From assembly GCA_028565635.1 (NCBI GenBank), contig JAOXYB010051679.1, positions 1-11,626 of the forward strand: DNA of 11,626 bases. The letters are read 5' to 3'. The stretch is from Phoronis ovalis. Its lineage: Eukaryota; Phoronida; Phoronidae. Shown here piece by piece: positions 1 to 8,384 of this stretch (positions within the stretch are counted from its first letter, which is position 1; every line of letters begins with the position of its first letter). Both the position numbers and the translations under genes were made by a program. Under the pieces are notes generated by a model, which was not told where the DNA came from, did no database searches, and saw only the letters and a program-made list of their open reading frames with translations.

Positions 1-248
1 AGACAGCAGAAACAGTCATTTTGAATAAGAGTACCCCACAATGATAAACCAGATTATAATGCATGATGTATTATGTTGTTTTCTAATTTAAAAAAAAAAA
101 TAATGTTAAAAAAATATAGTCCTCCACATGGGATTGGCATTAGACATGACAAATGTCTTGTTTAGAATTGGGAAGTGAAAGAAAATATAGTTCAACTTGT
201 TTCAACATTTTTAGCTTGGCCTTCGCCTAGCTTATCTAATGGACCAGA

Positions 249-281
249 TGTATGTATGTGTGTGTGTGTGCATGTGTGTGT
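249..281. repeat. TG/TATG microsatellite
   Basis: An interrupted run of TG dinucleotides with TATG variants at the left end and a CATG interruption in the middle. It is a simple sequence repeat with no sign of function. Confidence 0.9.
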
Positions 282-677
282 CACGTTCAGAGACTTCTTC
301 TAAAAAACCATAGAGCTGTTCACTCAGATACTCTTCTGAGATGTTTCTTTTATTGAAAATTCTTAAATTCGTTCAAAATTGCCTAGTTTAGTTGCATGTT
401 TTTAATTTGCTTAATACTGTAAGAAACGCTAATGTTTTTGTGGAGGTGAGCCATTTGTTGTAGCCGGTAATGGATCACTGTATGAGTTGTATGATAAGGC
501 CACCCTTAAAATATTGTTTGTTTGCATTTGCCACAAAAAGGTGCCACCCCAAAATATTTTTTTTGGTTTTTGTCAACCTTTTTTGTGTTCTAAGGTTGTC
601 CTCGATTAAAATCTAGATATATTTCTCCTGTAATCTCACATTTGCTTTTGCATAAATTCATATGTAGTTAAAATCAG

Positions 678-794
678 CTGTTCAATGCATACAGTGTCAC
701 TATGTCACAGCCAATCAAGGTGTGAAAGTTGTCTAGGCTACTAGTTAGCCACTGCAAAAACATGTGACACTCAACATGCGGTATGCTTGAACAG
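678..794. repeat. imperfect 117-bp palindrome
   Basis: The left arm begins CTGTTCAATGCATAC and continues AGTGTCAC. The reverse complement of the right end reads CTGTTCAAGCATAC, then about nine extra bases, then AGTGTCAC. A further small stem, GGCTA-CTAGT-TAGCC at 737-751, sits near the centre. The arrangement resembles a foldback element or a decayed miniature inverted-repeat transposon, but I see no convincing target duplication. Confidence 0.5.
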
Positions 795-1454
795 ATCCTC
801 AAACACATGTTATAGAATTATTGAGCACAATTTTAAATCAAAAATGTTTAAGTAATTCTCTTTTATTTTGAATTGCATTAATTATTTTGTTGATAAAATT
901 GGCCTGACTAAATCTTAAAGAAAATTATCGTGACATCATTTTAACAGATAAGCCTGTATTGATTTAATGTAAATATCCATCATAGCAGATGCTGCCTGTC
1001 CAGAACCGTCACCAAAAAAGCAAAGTATCTTATAAATATAATGCTGTTCTCATTTATATTGTCATGAATGTTAATTGGTCAGAATAGGGCTGATCGCCAG
1101 TCACGATTTGCAATAAAGATCAATCACTAGACTGAAAACCTTGGGCCTACAGAAATCACATTTGTCGTATGCAGCATTAGAAACATTCATAACTATTAAT
1201 TCATCAAAAAAGCTCAATTTATCTTTTCATCATCCTAAATAATAAGTAATATTCGATTTCCATATTCCTTGAAGCAACTCCCTCCCGTGATTGCATCGAT
1301 TGTAAGCATATCTCTGTTACATCAAAGAGTGCATACACTTCACTATGCTCTTACTATGCTCAAGTAAATTTCTAAAGTAAAATGATTTCGAACAAATCCT
1401 GAATTTATTAACCCTGAGAAAAAATTAAAGAAATAGGCCACACCAAATATCACC

Positions 1455-1595
1455 AAATTTTTTTTTTTTAATTGTTTAATGTTTGTATGTCCTTAAAGTC
1501 GAGTAAGGTAGTACTTTTTTCCAAATTTATTTGATTTAATTTTTTTTTAATTTAAAAAAATTATTTTAAATTTAAATTTTTTTAAAAAAGCGATC
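1455..1595. repeat. A/T low-complexity block
   Basis: Runs of T and A with TTTAAA-type palindromes make up most of this stretch (for example 1540-1590). It separates a TCGAGTA-containing segment near 1499-1506 from a less AT-biased segment at 1590-1640. It is low-complexity DNA with no coding signal. Confidence 0.75.
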
Positions 1596-1776
1596 GTGCC
1601 TGTTATACAAGGTTTTCAAGGCATAAGCCCGTGAAAATCGAGTACATAGAGCTCTTATAAAAATTTTCTTTTAAGCCGTCGCACTTGTTGAACAAGATTT
1701 TTTTTTAAATACTTTGGCATTTGTTTTTGTTTCATTATTAAAATGTATATTAATTAATTTTAGAGATATGCCTACA

Positions 1777-2133
1777 CTGAACTCTCCAACATTATTTACA
1801 TGATCAACAGCAAAAGCATCACGATTACCTTCAGTCTAAATTCACCCATATTCAAAACTTCAGATCATTTGGCCTAAAAAGCCAAACATGATGCTGTTAA
1901 TAAATCTTTACAAAAACAATGCACACCATGTGCTGAACAAATATCAAATCCTCACTATATGAACAGCAGAAAAAGGAATATCAAGTACGTTGATGAATTT
2001 CAAACAAACAAAGAGTGTACAAACAGCGAAAAAAACATTAACAGGCAATGCATCAAACAACAAAACAAATCCACACGATACAAACAGCTTGAAGGAAACA
2101 AATGACAACTTCAATCACAACAACCAATACTGA
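1777..2133. repeat. tandem duplication, copy 1
   Basis: This is the first of two adjacent, diverged copies of the same sequence, about 357 bp long. Shared blocks include CCAACATTATTTACATGATC, CATCACGATT, CATGATGCT and CCTCACTATATGAACAGCAG, in the same order and orientation as in copy 2. The spacing between matching blocks is about 358 bp at the left and about 376 bp further in, so small indels have accumulated. These indels are not multiples of three, which argues against conserved coding. Confidence 0.85.
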
Positions 2134-2490
2134 CTGAAACTGCCCAACATTATTTACATGATCAACAACAAAAACAGATGCATCACGATTGCCATCAGTC
2201 TAAATCCACACATAAATTTAAAACTTAACTGATCATTTGGCCCAAAAGCAAAACCCGAAACATGATGCTATTAATGAATCTTTACAAAGAAAAATAAAAA
2301 ACCAGTTACTGAACAAATGTTAAATCCTCACTATATGAACAGCAGACTAAGGAATATCAAACAAAGAAATTTCAAGCAAATAAAGAGTGTAGAAACAGCA
2401 AAAAAAACATTAACAGGCAATATAACAATTGACACAAAAAAATCTGCACCATACAAACAGCCTGAAAGAAAGAAATATCAATTAACTTCA
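2134..2490. repeat. tandem duplication, copy 2
   Basis: The second copy of the duplicated unit, adjoining the first. It matches to about 2490, where both copies read AACAGC-TGAA-GAAA, after which similarity fades. The strand as given is strongly A-rich, so the complementary strand throws up a hydrophobic reading frame that I do not accept as a gene. I see no third copy. Confidence 0.85.
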
Positions 2491-3922
2491 AATAAATATG
2501 AAAATTGCTAAAAGCAATAAAAAGAACAACACTGAATGCATTCAAGCAGATAGCACAAATCATCTTACTTAACATTCTACAAGCAAACTCCGAAATAATC
2601 ACAAATACACCGTTTGACATACCAGATAAAAAATAAAAACAAAAAAATTTCATCACACAAGAAGCACTAGTGTCAATCATCAATACCTGAACATCTTATA
2701 AACAGAGAAGACTGTCAATCAATATAAAATTACACAGGTAAGCTGGATTTTTAATATCTTCATTCTTTTGCTATAACATTGTAATTTACCATCAACAGTC
2801 TTATAATTAACTAACATAGGAGAATAATCAATTTCTAGTAGTATCTCAGAATTCCAGTAGCAAACATTTACTGACATAATTCTCAACACACAACATGACT
2901 ACTTTCATTCACCAAATCAATGCACATCTAGTAATAATATACATTATTTCACTTCTAGTTGCAGGACCAATAAGTCAAGGACGGATGCTTGCAACTTAAG
3001 AAAGCAAAATAAAGGACTGCAGTGGCACATCTGAAATATCTCCATGGAGATATCATGTCCTGTTCATACCCCTCAAATGATAATATAGAGGCAAGCCAGT
3101 ATTTTTTCTACAGACTGCCACCATAAAAGTTATAAAAACTAACAATCTGGATTATGAATTAAAACAGGATTGGAAACGAGTGTGATGACTGATAAATCAG
3201 TTACTGAGATCTCATAATATGACTGATATGTCCAGTTAGTGAGAGTACGAGGCATGGAAAATGTAATTGATATATAAGACATGAGTACTTGATGAGTTTT
3301 ATAACTTCCATAGTTGTTGGTATGTGTAAAACATTAATAAACAAAAAATTTGTATATAAAAATTACATGTAATTATTATTTTTCATTTATTACACAAGTT
3401 TAATCTTCGATTAGTCATCACTTCCACAACTCACATAGTCACTAACAAGGGTCACAACAGAGTAATTGAAGTGTAGATATTTCGCACTGTGCGACTTTAC
3501 AGTGCCATGTAGATCCCCAGTTACATCGACCTAGGCCAAGCATTGAGCCTCCTGGCTCTCTAGTTATCTTTAAAATGAATGTGATATGCAACACCTATCC
3601 CAGAAATTTTCTTTGCTTTCTACATGCAGTCACTTGCCAATAAATCATGAGTTCTGTGTACTTAATGAAGACCTAAGAAGAGCTTTTGGCCTTTTTAACA
3701 AAGAAAATAATGATTCAACATGTAATGAACAAAACCTTTGATTTAATTACCCAAAAGTGAATAATAAATACTGTATAACTTCAAAATGAATTTAATAATT
3801 TTGTTAATTCTTGTGAAGAATTATTTTTTTTAAATGTACTTAAACAAATAATACATGTATATGTTATGATAGTGGCACCTTTTTCACTTTAACAAAATTA
3901 TAAAATTCTTTATGCTGAGAAA
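2491..3922. other. AT-rich non-coding DNA
   Basis: No exon or transposon protein could be recognised here. Short inverted repeats occur, such as a perfect 18-bp palindrome at 3036-3053, a 7-bp stem at 3484-3505 and an 8-bp stem at 3805-3823. Stems as short as the last two are expected by chance in AT-rich DNA. Confidence 0.6.
3036..3053. repeat. perfect 18-bp palindrome
   Basis: ATATCTCCATGGAGATAT reads the same on both strands, centred on CCATGG. It has no spacer, so it is a dyad, as in a protein-binding site or by chance, rather than a good RNA hairpin. No function is assigned. Confidence 0.8.
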
Positions 3923-3930
3923 GAAAATTC

Positions 3931-4276
3931 AGAAGCACCCAATGAGAATAATTTTTTATGGCTTTATATAGCAAACCAACATATCTTTTTTACATGTTTT
4001 ATGCTCAGGTAAACCATCTGGTAATGTAGCTGGGAAGGCCATCTCTGTTCCCCACTCACCAGCAAGATGATTTCTTTTAATTCACCAGCCAATTAAAAAT
4101 GCAAGGGAACTGTATCTGCCAGCTGAAAGGTTGTTGTTTCATGGAGTTTCCCCGCTTAAATAAATCATTTAGTGGTATTGATGTGGAATCAGATCTGCTC
4201 CCCATTACCAGCTGAATGAACTGTTTAAGGTTTGCCAGCCAGTCTGGTCTGGGGAACAGACTCAATGGGTGCTTCC
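3931..4276. mobile_element. 346-bp MITE-like element with 8-bp duplication
   Basis: The left end (3931-3946) reads AGAAGCACCCAATGAG. The reverse complement of the right end (4261-4276) reads GGAAGCACCCATTGAG, matching at 14 of 16 positions. Weaker symmetry reaches about 50 bp in, to GCAAACC in both arms. The bases just outside are GAAAATTC (3923-3930) and AAAAATTC (4277-4284), an 8-bp direct repeat with one mismatch, as expected for a target duplication. No transposase is encoded, so it would be non-autonomous. An 8-bp duplication suits hAT or P-like families, but the termini do not begin with the usual CA. It ends 66 bp before the first kinesin exon. Confidence 0.6.
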
Positions 4277-4342
4277 AAAAATTCAGATCAAGTATTATCA
4301 AAAGTTGCATACATATGTACTATCGTGCTTTTTACTATTTAG

Positions 4343-4557
4343 GTGCATGTAATAGAGGGACCAAAAGGCTCATGTATCATTCGTAATTTATCTTCACATC
4401 TTGCTGCCAGTGAAGATGTTGCTCAGAGTCTGCTACTGCAGGGTCAAGTAAACAGAAAAGTGGCAGAAACTCCAATGAACCAAAGATCATCCAGATCACA
4501 TGCAGTGTTTACCATATATCTGACAGCCAAGAAAACAGGATCTGATGTCACCTCGCA
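4343..4557 (+). CDS. kinesin-9 family motor (KIF6-like), switch I exon
   Basis: This internal exon encodes 71 codons plus two bases of a microtubule motor domain. The acceptor is TTTACTATTTAG before 4343 and the donor is GTAAAT at 4558. Reading on past the donor hits TAA at 4559, so splicing is required. The protein begins VHVIEGPKG and contains RNLSSHLAASEDVAQSLL, then AETPMNQ and the switch I motif NQRSSRSH followed by AVFTIYL. In kinesins this SSRSH segment contacts the nucleotide gamma-phosphate. AETPMNQ plus the following exon resemble KIF6, a kinesin-9 family member of the cilium/flagellum group. The last two bases, CA, join T of the exon at 8385 to form a His codon, giving [13 protein letters not shown]. 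The ATP-binding P-loop must lie in exons upstream of the window. The exon looks intact and constrained. KIF6 rather than KIF9 is judged from remembered family sequences. Confidence 0.93.
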
Positions 4558-4608
4558 GTAAATCTATGTGATATTTACTCTTCTCTGTATATTTGTAATT
4601 TGCAATCT

Positions 4609-4756
4609 TACCAAAATTATGTCCCAGTGACCTTAATTTTTGTGCAGTACTTGTTGACTTGTCTTTATTTCTTGTATGTACTGTGTAACCCTACCAAAAC
4701 TGGGTCACAGTGACCTATTTTCTATCTACAATGAGGGAATTAGTCCCAGTGGCCTC
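4609..4756. repeat. short CAGTGACCT-type direct repeats
   Basis: Three related segments lie here: TACCAAAATTATGTCCCAGT at 4609 followed by GACCT, CTACCAAAACTGGGTCACAG at 4691 followed by TGACCT, and a partial GTCCCAGTGGCCTCA near 4742. Spacing between the first two is about 83 bp. They look like degenerate members of a local repeat, and the middle one contains a perfect nuclear-receptor-type palindrome. Confidence 0.6.
4703..4715. promoter_or_regulatory. perfect estrogen-response-element-like palindrome
   Basis: GGTCACAGTGACC is two inverted AGGTCA-type half sites with a 3-base spacer, the consensus form bound by steroid-type nuclear receptors. The sequence match is exact. Whether anything binds here is unknown. 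It sits about 150 bp into an intron and inside what looks like a degenerate repeat, so chance or repeat ancestry is a fair alternative. Confidence 0.35.
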
Positions 4757-4859
4757 ACTCCCTTTGAAAAGGCATAACACATGATAGTTTCACATTTATA
4801 AAATGACACCCTGTTTTACAAGAAAATGAGGATATTCCCTTTTTTCCAATTGCCCAGAC

Positions 4860-5075
4860 CATGGGCATATAGTTGTACGCTATTCATTATTTGTCATTAT
4901 TGTTGTTGCCATATGTAACACTTTCTTTGTCTCATGATAACAGCTTCATATTCAGTGCTGGTCAAAGTACAGGTTAGGTGTAATTTTGACTACTTCCAAT
5001 ATGGTCAACTGGTGGCCATGTTTATTCCTGAGATTCATGTGCCATTTTCCAAAAAGACAAAGTGTTGACAATAAC
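4860..5075 (+). repeat. intronic ~370-bp repeat family, copy 1
   Basis: This copy carries the landmarks GGGCATATAGT, GATAACAGCTTCATATTCAG, ACTTCCAATATGG, GGTGGCCATGTTT and AAAAAGACAAAGTGTTGACA, in the order seen in the other copies. It is degenerate and contains indels. It has no credible protein. Confidence 0.75.
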
Positions 5076-5399
5076 ACTGTCCTGGTTCAATTTTATCCAA
5101 TTAACATGCATGACCACCAACGTTTTTTGCAATTCAACCATGTAGACTACATCCGGAAAAATGCAACCTCACAACTGACCAAAGTCCTAGCTTTGCCCTA
5201 ACTCAAGTAATCCTATCAATATTTTGTTTATTTTACTTTAAAAAGCTAATATTAGTGTCAATCTCTTGCACAGTGATTTCCCTTTTGAACAAAAACAAAC
5301 AAAAAGCCCGCGCCGAGGAGGAAGAAAGAAAAAATAACTTTAAGGTTGACGCACTACTTCCAGCACGGCCAGCCTTTGCGCCATCACTGCGGTTACATC

Positions 5400-5640
5400 A
5401 ATTCTGACCTTATGCCAGTACAGGTCAAAATTGGTCCAATGCCGATCCTAATCTTCGACACTTTTTGTTATGCTTAATACTTTCATTGTCTTGTAATAAC
5501 AGTTTCAGTTTTTATCCGATCACTTTATATTTGGCATAGGGTACATAGTATACAGGTCAAACTTCAGGTCCGGTATATTGACTGGTAACCATGTTTGTTC
5601 TTGAGATGGTATGTCACAGTAACAGCTTCAGATAGTGGCA
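5400..5640 (+). repeat. intronic ~370-bp repeat family, copy 2 (partial)
   Basis: Landmarks are AATCTTCGACACTTTTTGTT, AATAACAGTTTCAGTTTTTA, TCCGATCA, ATACAGGTCAAA and GACTGGTAACCATGTTTGTT. The ACTTCCAATATGG block is missing or too diverged to see. The CTACTGC cluster begins directly after it. Confidence 0.65.
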
Positions 5641-6110
5641 ATCAGTAGTCTACTACATTCCTGCTGGCAGTAGAAAAGCACCATATGCTGATAAGTAGTA
5701 AGTTGTCTACTGCAACACTGCCTATTTATACTGCATTTCTACTGCATTATCATAACACAGGATTTAGTCAACATGCTTTCTACTGCTCTGATACTGCTAT
5801 TTTGCAGTAGAATGAAAGCAGTCTACTGCAATGCAGTAGTCTACTGGATTTATTTGCCTTAATATAATCATATACATCTACTGTAGATCTATTACTGTAA
5901 CACTGCTGCAAATCTACTGCTTTCACTTGACTGGCCAAAGTTGTGACCACTGCTGTTTTTATAGTTGCTTATTTATATATCAACTCAACTACTTACTATC
6001 TAACTCAACTGCTGTAACTTCAATTTTAAAATGTCTACTGCCGTTCTACTGCTTTAATTTGGAACAGTTTTTATGTCTACTGTATCACTGCAGCATATTG
6101 CAGTGGGTTT
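5640..6110. repeat. CTACTGC/GCAGTAG heptamer cluster 1
   Basis: By eye I count about eight CTACTGC and three GCAGTAG heptamers here, plus CTACTGT/CTACTGG variants, separated by A/T-rich spacers of irregular length. Both orientations occur side by side, for example GCAGTAG just before GTCTACTGC near 5815-5825, so local hairpins can form. The reading frames crossing it are a by-product of the repeat. Confidence 0.8.
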
Positions 6111-6379
6111 TTTTGTTGCGATATTTTTTTCATTAAAAAATCCAAACTGATATTTTTTTAAAGCAAGACACAGAATAATTTTTCTTTATGTTTCTTGTTA
6201 TTATTTCTCACATTAAAGATGTTTGATTGTTATCAGTGTAATTATTTTTCACAATTTTAAAAAGAATATTCTAATTACATAAACCTGGTTTGAATTGGTA
6301 AATATACATATGATACATAACAACTGGAACTTAAGCAGTGAATACTGGCATGTAGTGTGTATGTCCCTTCATTCTTTCT

Positions 6380-6770
6380 AGCTTTCTACTGCTTCCATGC
6401 TGCAAATTTGCTACACTACTGTTCATATCTATAAAAAAATAATCAGTGCATCATTCAAAAGCATCATGAGACTAGGATGTCTACTGTACTACTGTACAGT
6501 TATTCTACTGCTTTGTCTATTGTTATTCAACTGCATTTTTCCTACTGTAATTCTACTGAATTCTTCTATAACAGACTGTTATTCTACTGCATTATTCTAC
6601 TGCAAATCTGGTGCCTTAAAGGCAGGGGAAACCTATTAAAAAGCATTATTCTGGAAATCTGCTGCTATAGGCAGTAGATTTAGTAGAATGCAGTAGAAAA
6701 TACAGTAGATTTGCAGTAGATTATCAGCATAATTAAATATATTTGATACTACAAATCTACTGCACCCATT
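6380..6770. repeat. CTACTGC/GCAGTAG heptamer cluster 2
   Basis: The left part (6386-6608) is mostly CTACTGC or CTACTGT. The right part (6670-6722) is GCAGTAG, ACAGTAG and TAGTAGA, followed by one more CTACTGC near 6760. The change of strand around 6610-6670 makes a large imperfect hairpin. It is the same family as cluster 1, separated from it by about 270 bp of unrelated AT-rich DNA. Confidence 0.8.
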
Positions 6771-6789
6771 CAAATTACTACAATTCTAT

Positions 6790-7045
6790 ACTGCTATCCG
6801 GTGAGGGTTATTTGATCAGCTTCACATTTGGTACAAGGCAAGTCAAAGTACAGGTCAGATACAAGTTCAATCTAGATTACTTCCAATATGGCCAACTAAT
6901 GGCCATGTTTATCACCGAAGTGATGACTGCACAATTCGAAGGTAGATTTACAAAGGCCATAGTTTGGTGGGTATAACAGGTTAGGTGGTATTTGAGAATA
7001 CCTTGTAAAGTGGGTTAAGCAACCATCCTAAGCTTCAACATTTTC
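6790..7045 (+). repeat. intronic ~370-bp repeat family, copy 3
   Basis: Landmarks are TTTGATCAGCTTCACATTTG, AAAGTACAGGTCAG, GATTACTTCCAATATGGCCA, GGCCATGTTTAT, AGGTAGATTTACAAAGGCCA, GGGTATAACAGGTTAGGTGG, CTTGTAAAGTGG and AAGCTTCAACATTTT. This is the copy that best shows the 3' half of the unit. Confidence 0.75.
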
Positions 7046-7289
7046 CCTATTTTTTCCCATAACATGATGTGTAGAGGTATTGTTTTAAGTCTGAAGGGAA
7101 ACAATACCAAAATAGAGGTCAAGTTTATTGATAAGTTTTCAAAGAGACCAGGGAAGTAAATACAACTTGTTATAAGTCCCCATTATAAAGTATAATAATT
7201 ATTATTGTATGATAAAATGCATTTGATGCATTTTAAATACTAATTTCGACTATCAAATATAGACATGTATCAGAGTGACCCGTATTATG

Positions 7290-7660
7290 TCCATCCACAT
7301 ATTATGCCCATCCACGTAGTGGCTGGGCATATAGTCATAGGCTATTTGTCATTGTCATCCTTAGCACTTTCTTCTCACGATAACAGCTTCAGTTTTACTT
7401 GATCAGCTTCATATTCAACACAGTGTAAATACATGTAAGGGTGCAAGTCGGTTATAATTTTGACCTTGATTACTTCCTATATGGCCGATTGGTGTCAAAA
7501 ACTTACCAGATCTGTACTTAATTAACTTGTATTTTCCCTGTATCTGGTAAGTTTTTGACTCAGATTACTTCCAGGATGGCCGACTGGTGACCATGTTTGT
7601 TACCAAGAGGGCACATCACTTTGTGCCACATGCCGTAAAGACAAAGCATTGAAAATTGTC
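7290..7660 (+). repeat. intronic ~370-bp repeat family, copy 4 with insertion
   Basis: Landmarks are GGGCATATAGTCATAGGCTA, GATAACAGCTTCAGTTTTAC, GATCAGCTTCATATTCA, GATTACTTCCTATATGGCCG, then a hairpin, then GATTACTTCCAGGATGGCCG again and CGACTGGTGACCATGTTTGT, GTGCCACATGCC and AAAGACAAAGCATTGA. The doubled GATTACTTCC block flanks the hairpin at 7494-7559. Confidence 0.8.
7494..7559. repeat. 18-bp perfect-stem hairpin inside repeat copy 4
   Basis: GTCAAAAACTTACCAGAT (7494-7511) is the exact reverse complement of ATCTGGTAAGTTTTTGAC (7542-7559), with a 30-nt loop. Directly outside, 7468-7494 and 7563-7589 are near-identical 27-mers (24 matches) of the host repeat. The whole looks like a tiny foldback insertion that duplicated its flank, or a local rearrangement. 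Confidence 0.8.
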
Positions 7661-7990
7661 TTGAGAAGAGCGTCAAATGCCGATTCAAATCTTCGACATT
7701 TTTTGTTCGTAACACTTTCTTGTTTCAAACTGGTTCAGGTTTTATCCGATTAGCTTCTTACTCAGTACAGGGTTAATACAGGTCTAATTGCCAGTCAGGT
7801 GATCACTTCCAATATGGCTAATTGATGGTTATGTTTGTTCTTGAAATTAAGCCTGGAAATAACAGTTTCTAATCAGTTTTTATCTGATCAGTTTCCTATT
7901 TGATACAGAGTGATTATAGGTTGAATTGCCAGTCAAATCTACATTTGACAGTTTACCTCTAATATTCAAAGGTAGATTCAAGAAGACCAT
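7660..7990 (+). repeat. intronic ~370-bp repeat family, copy 5
   Basis: Landmarks are AAATCTTCGACATTTTTTGT, TCGTAACACTTTCT, TTATCCGATTAGCTTC, AATACAGGTC, CACTTCCAATATGGCTAATT and TTATGTTTGTTCTTGA. After 7860 part of the unit recurs (TTTTTATCTGATCAGTTTCC, TTATAGGTTGAATTGCCAGT), so this copy is itself partly duplicated. Confidence 0.75.
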
Positions 7991-8029
7991 GGGTTTTTGG
8001 ATGTTATAGGCCGGTAACCTTTTAAAATG

Positions 8030-8340
8030 ACCCTGAGAAGTGATAAAATGCTGATCTGAATCTTCGACATTTTTTGTTGTTCGTAACAGTTTCTCTGTTT
8101 CACAATAATTGCTTCAGGTTTATCCGATCAGCTTCATATTCAGTGCAGGGCAGGTGCAGGTCAGTCTAAATTTTGATTCGGTTCACTTCCAATATGACCG
8201 ACTTGTTGCCATGTTTGTTCCTGAGACTGCATGTCATGTTGTGCCACATACCAGAAAGACGAAGTGCTGACTAGATGATTCGTAGAACAAAGGGTGGTTG
8301 GGTGTATTAGGCTAGGTAGAATGACTTTGTAAAGTATGTC
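8030..8340 (+). repeat. intronic ~370-bp repeat family, copy 6
   Basis: Landmarks are GAATCTTCGACATTTTTTGT, TCGTAACAGTTTCTCTGTTT, TTATCCGATCAGCTTCATAT, CACTTCCAATATGACCGACT, GCCATGTTTGTTCCTGAGAC, GTGCCACATACCAGAAAGAC and GACTTTGTAAAGT. The CTTCGACATT block is 371 bp from the same block in copy 5, the best estimate of unit length. It ends just before the acceptor of the next kinesin exon. Confidence 0.8.
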
Positions 8341-8384
8341 AAATGATTTGATAGTGTTTCATGCAAACACCTTGTTATTTTCAG

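Larger units (their letters stand above)
1..1776. other. AT-rich non-coding DNA
   Basis: I see no exon, RNA gene or recognisable transposon protein in this stretch on either strand. It holds a TG microsatellite, two short direct repeats (499-516 and 543-559, both beginning GCCACCC), an imperfect palindrome and an A/T low-complexity block. It lies 5' of the first visible kinesin exon on the same strand, so it is probably intron of that gene, but it could be intergenic. Confidence 0.6.
4558..8384 (+). other. kinesin intron, repeat-filled (3,827 bp)
   Basis: This intron lies between the two best-supported kinesin exons and is bounded by GTAAAT and TTATTTTCAG. It interrupts a codon after its second base. 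Almost all of it is repetitive: degenerate copies of a unit of about 370 bp, two heptamer-repeat clusters and a foldback hairpin. A stretch of about 260 bp (6115-6375) is AT-rich and unassigned. A GC-rich patch at 5307-5400 differs in composition from its surroundings. I see no nested gene. Confidence 0.85.

Noticed and set aside
2317-2511. Forward open frame of 64 codons, rich in Lys and Asn.
   Set aside because: It lies within copy 2 of the duplicated A-rich unit, shows no domain, and is not preserved in copy 1.
2372-2683. Reverse-strand open frame of 103 codons with hydrophobic stretches resembling a small membrane protein.
   Set aside because: It is the complement of A-rich DNA, where Phe, Leu and Ile codons are forced by composition. 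It straddles the end of the tandem duplication, and the matching part of the other copy has indels that break the frame.
3484-3823. Short stem-loops at 3484-3505 (GCACTGT stem) and 3805-3823 (TAATTCTT stem), considered as structured RNA or tRNA fragments.
   Set aside because: Stems of 7-8 bp are common by chance, and no tRNA box B (GGTTCGAATC-like) or other conserved RNA motif is near.
4077-4310. Reverse-strand open frame of 77 codons.
   Set aside because: It falls mostly inside the inverted-repeat element 3931-4276 and runs past its end. Neither strand shows transposase features.
4986-5201. Forward open frame of 71 codons starting within repeat copy 1.
   Set aside because: The same sequence in the other copies of the repeat is interrupted by stops and indels, so the frame is accidental.
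5927-6677. Three open frames of 66-80 codons rich in Tyr, Leu and Cys.
   Set aside because: They come from reading CTACTGC-type repeats and T-rich spacers; two overlap each other in different frames.
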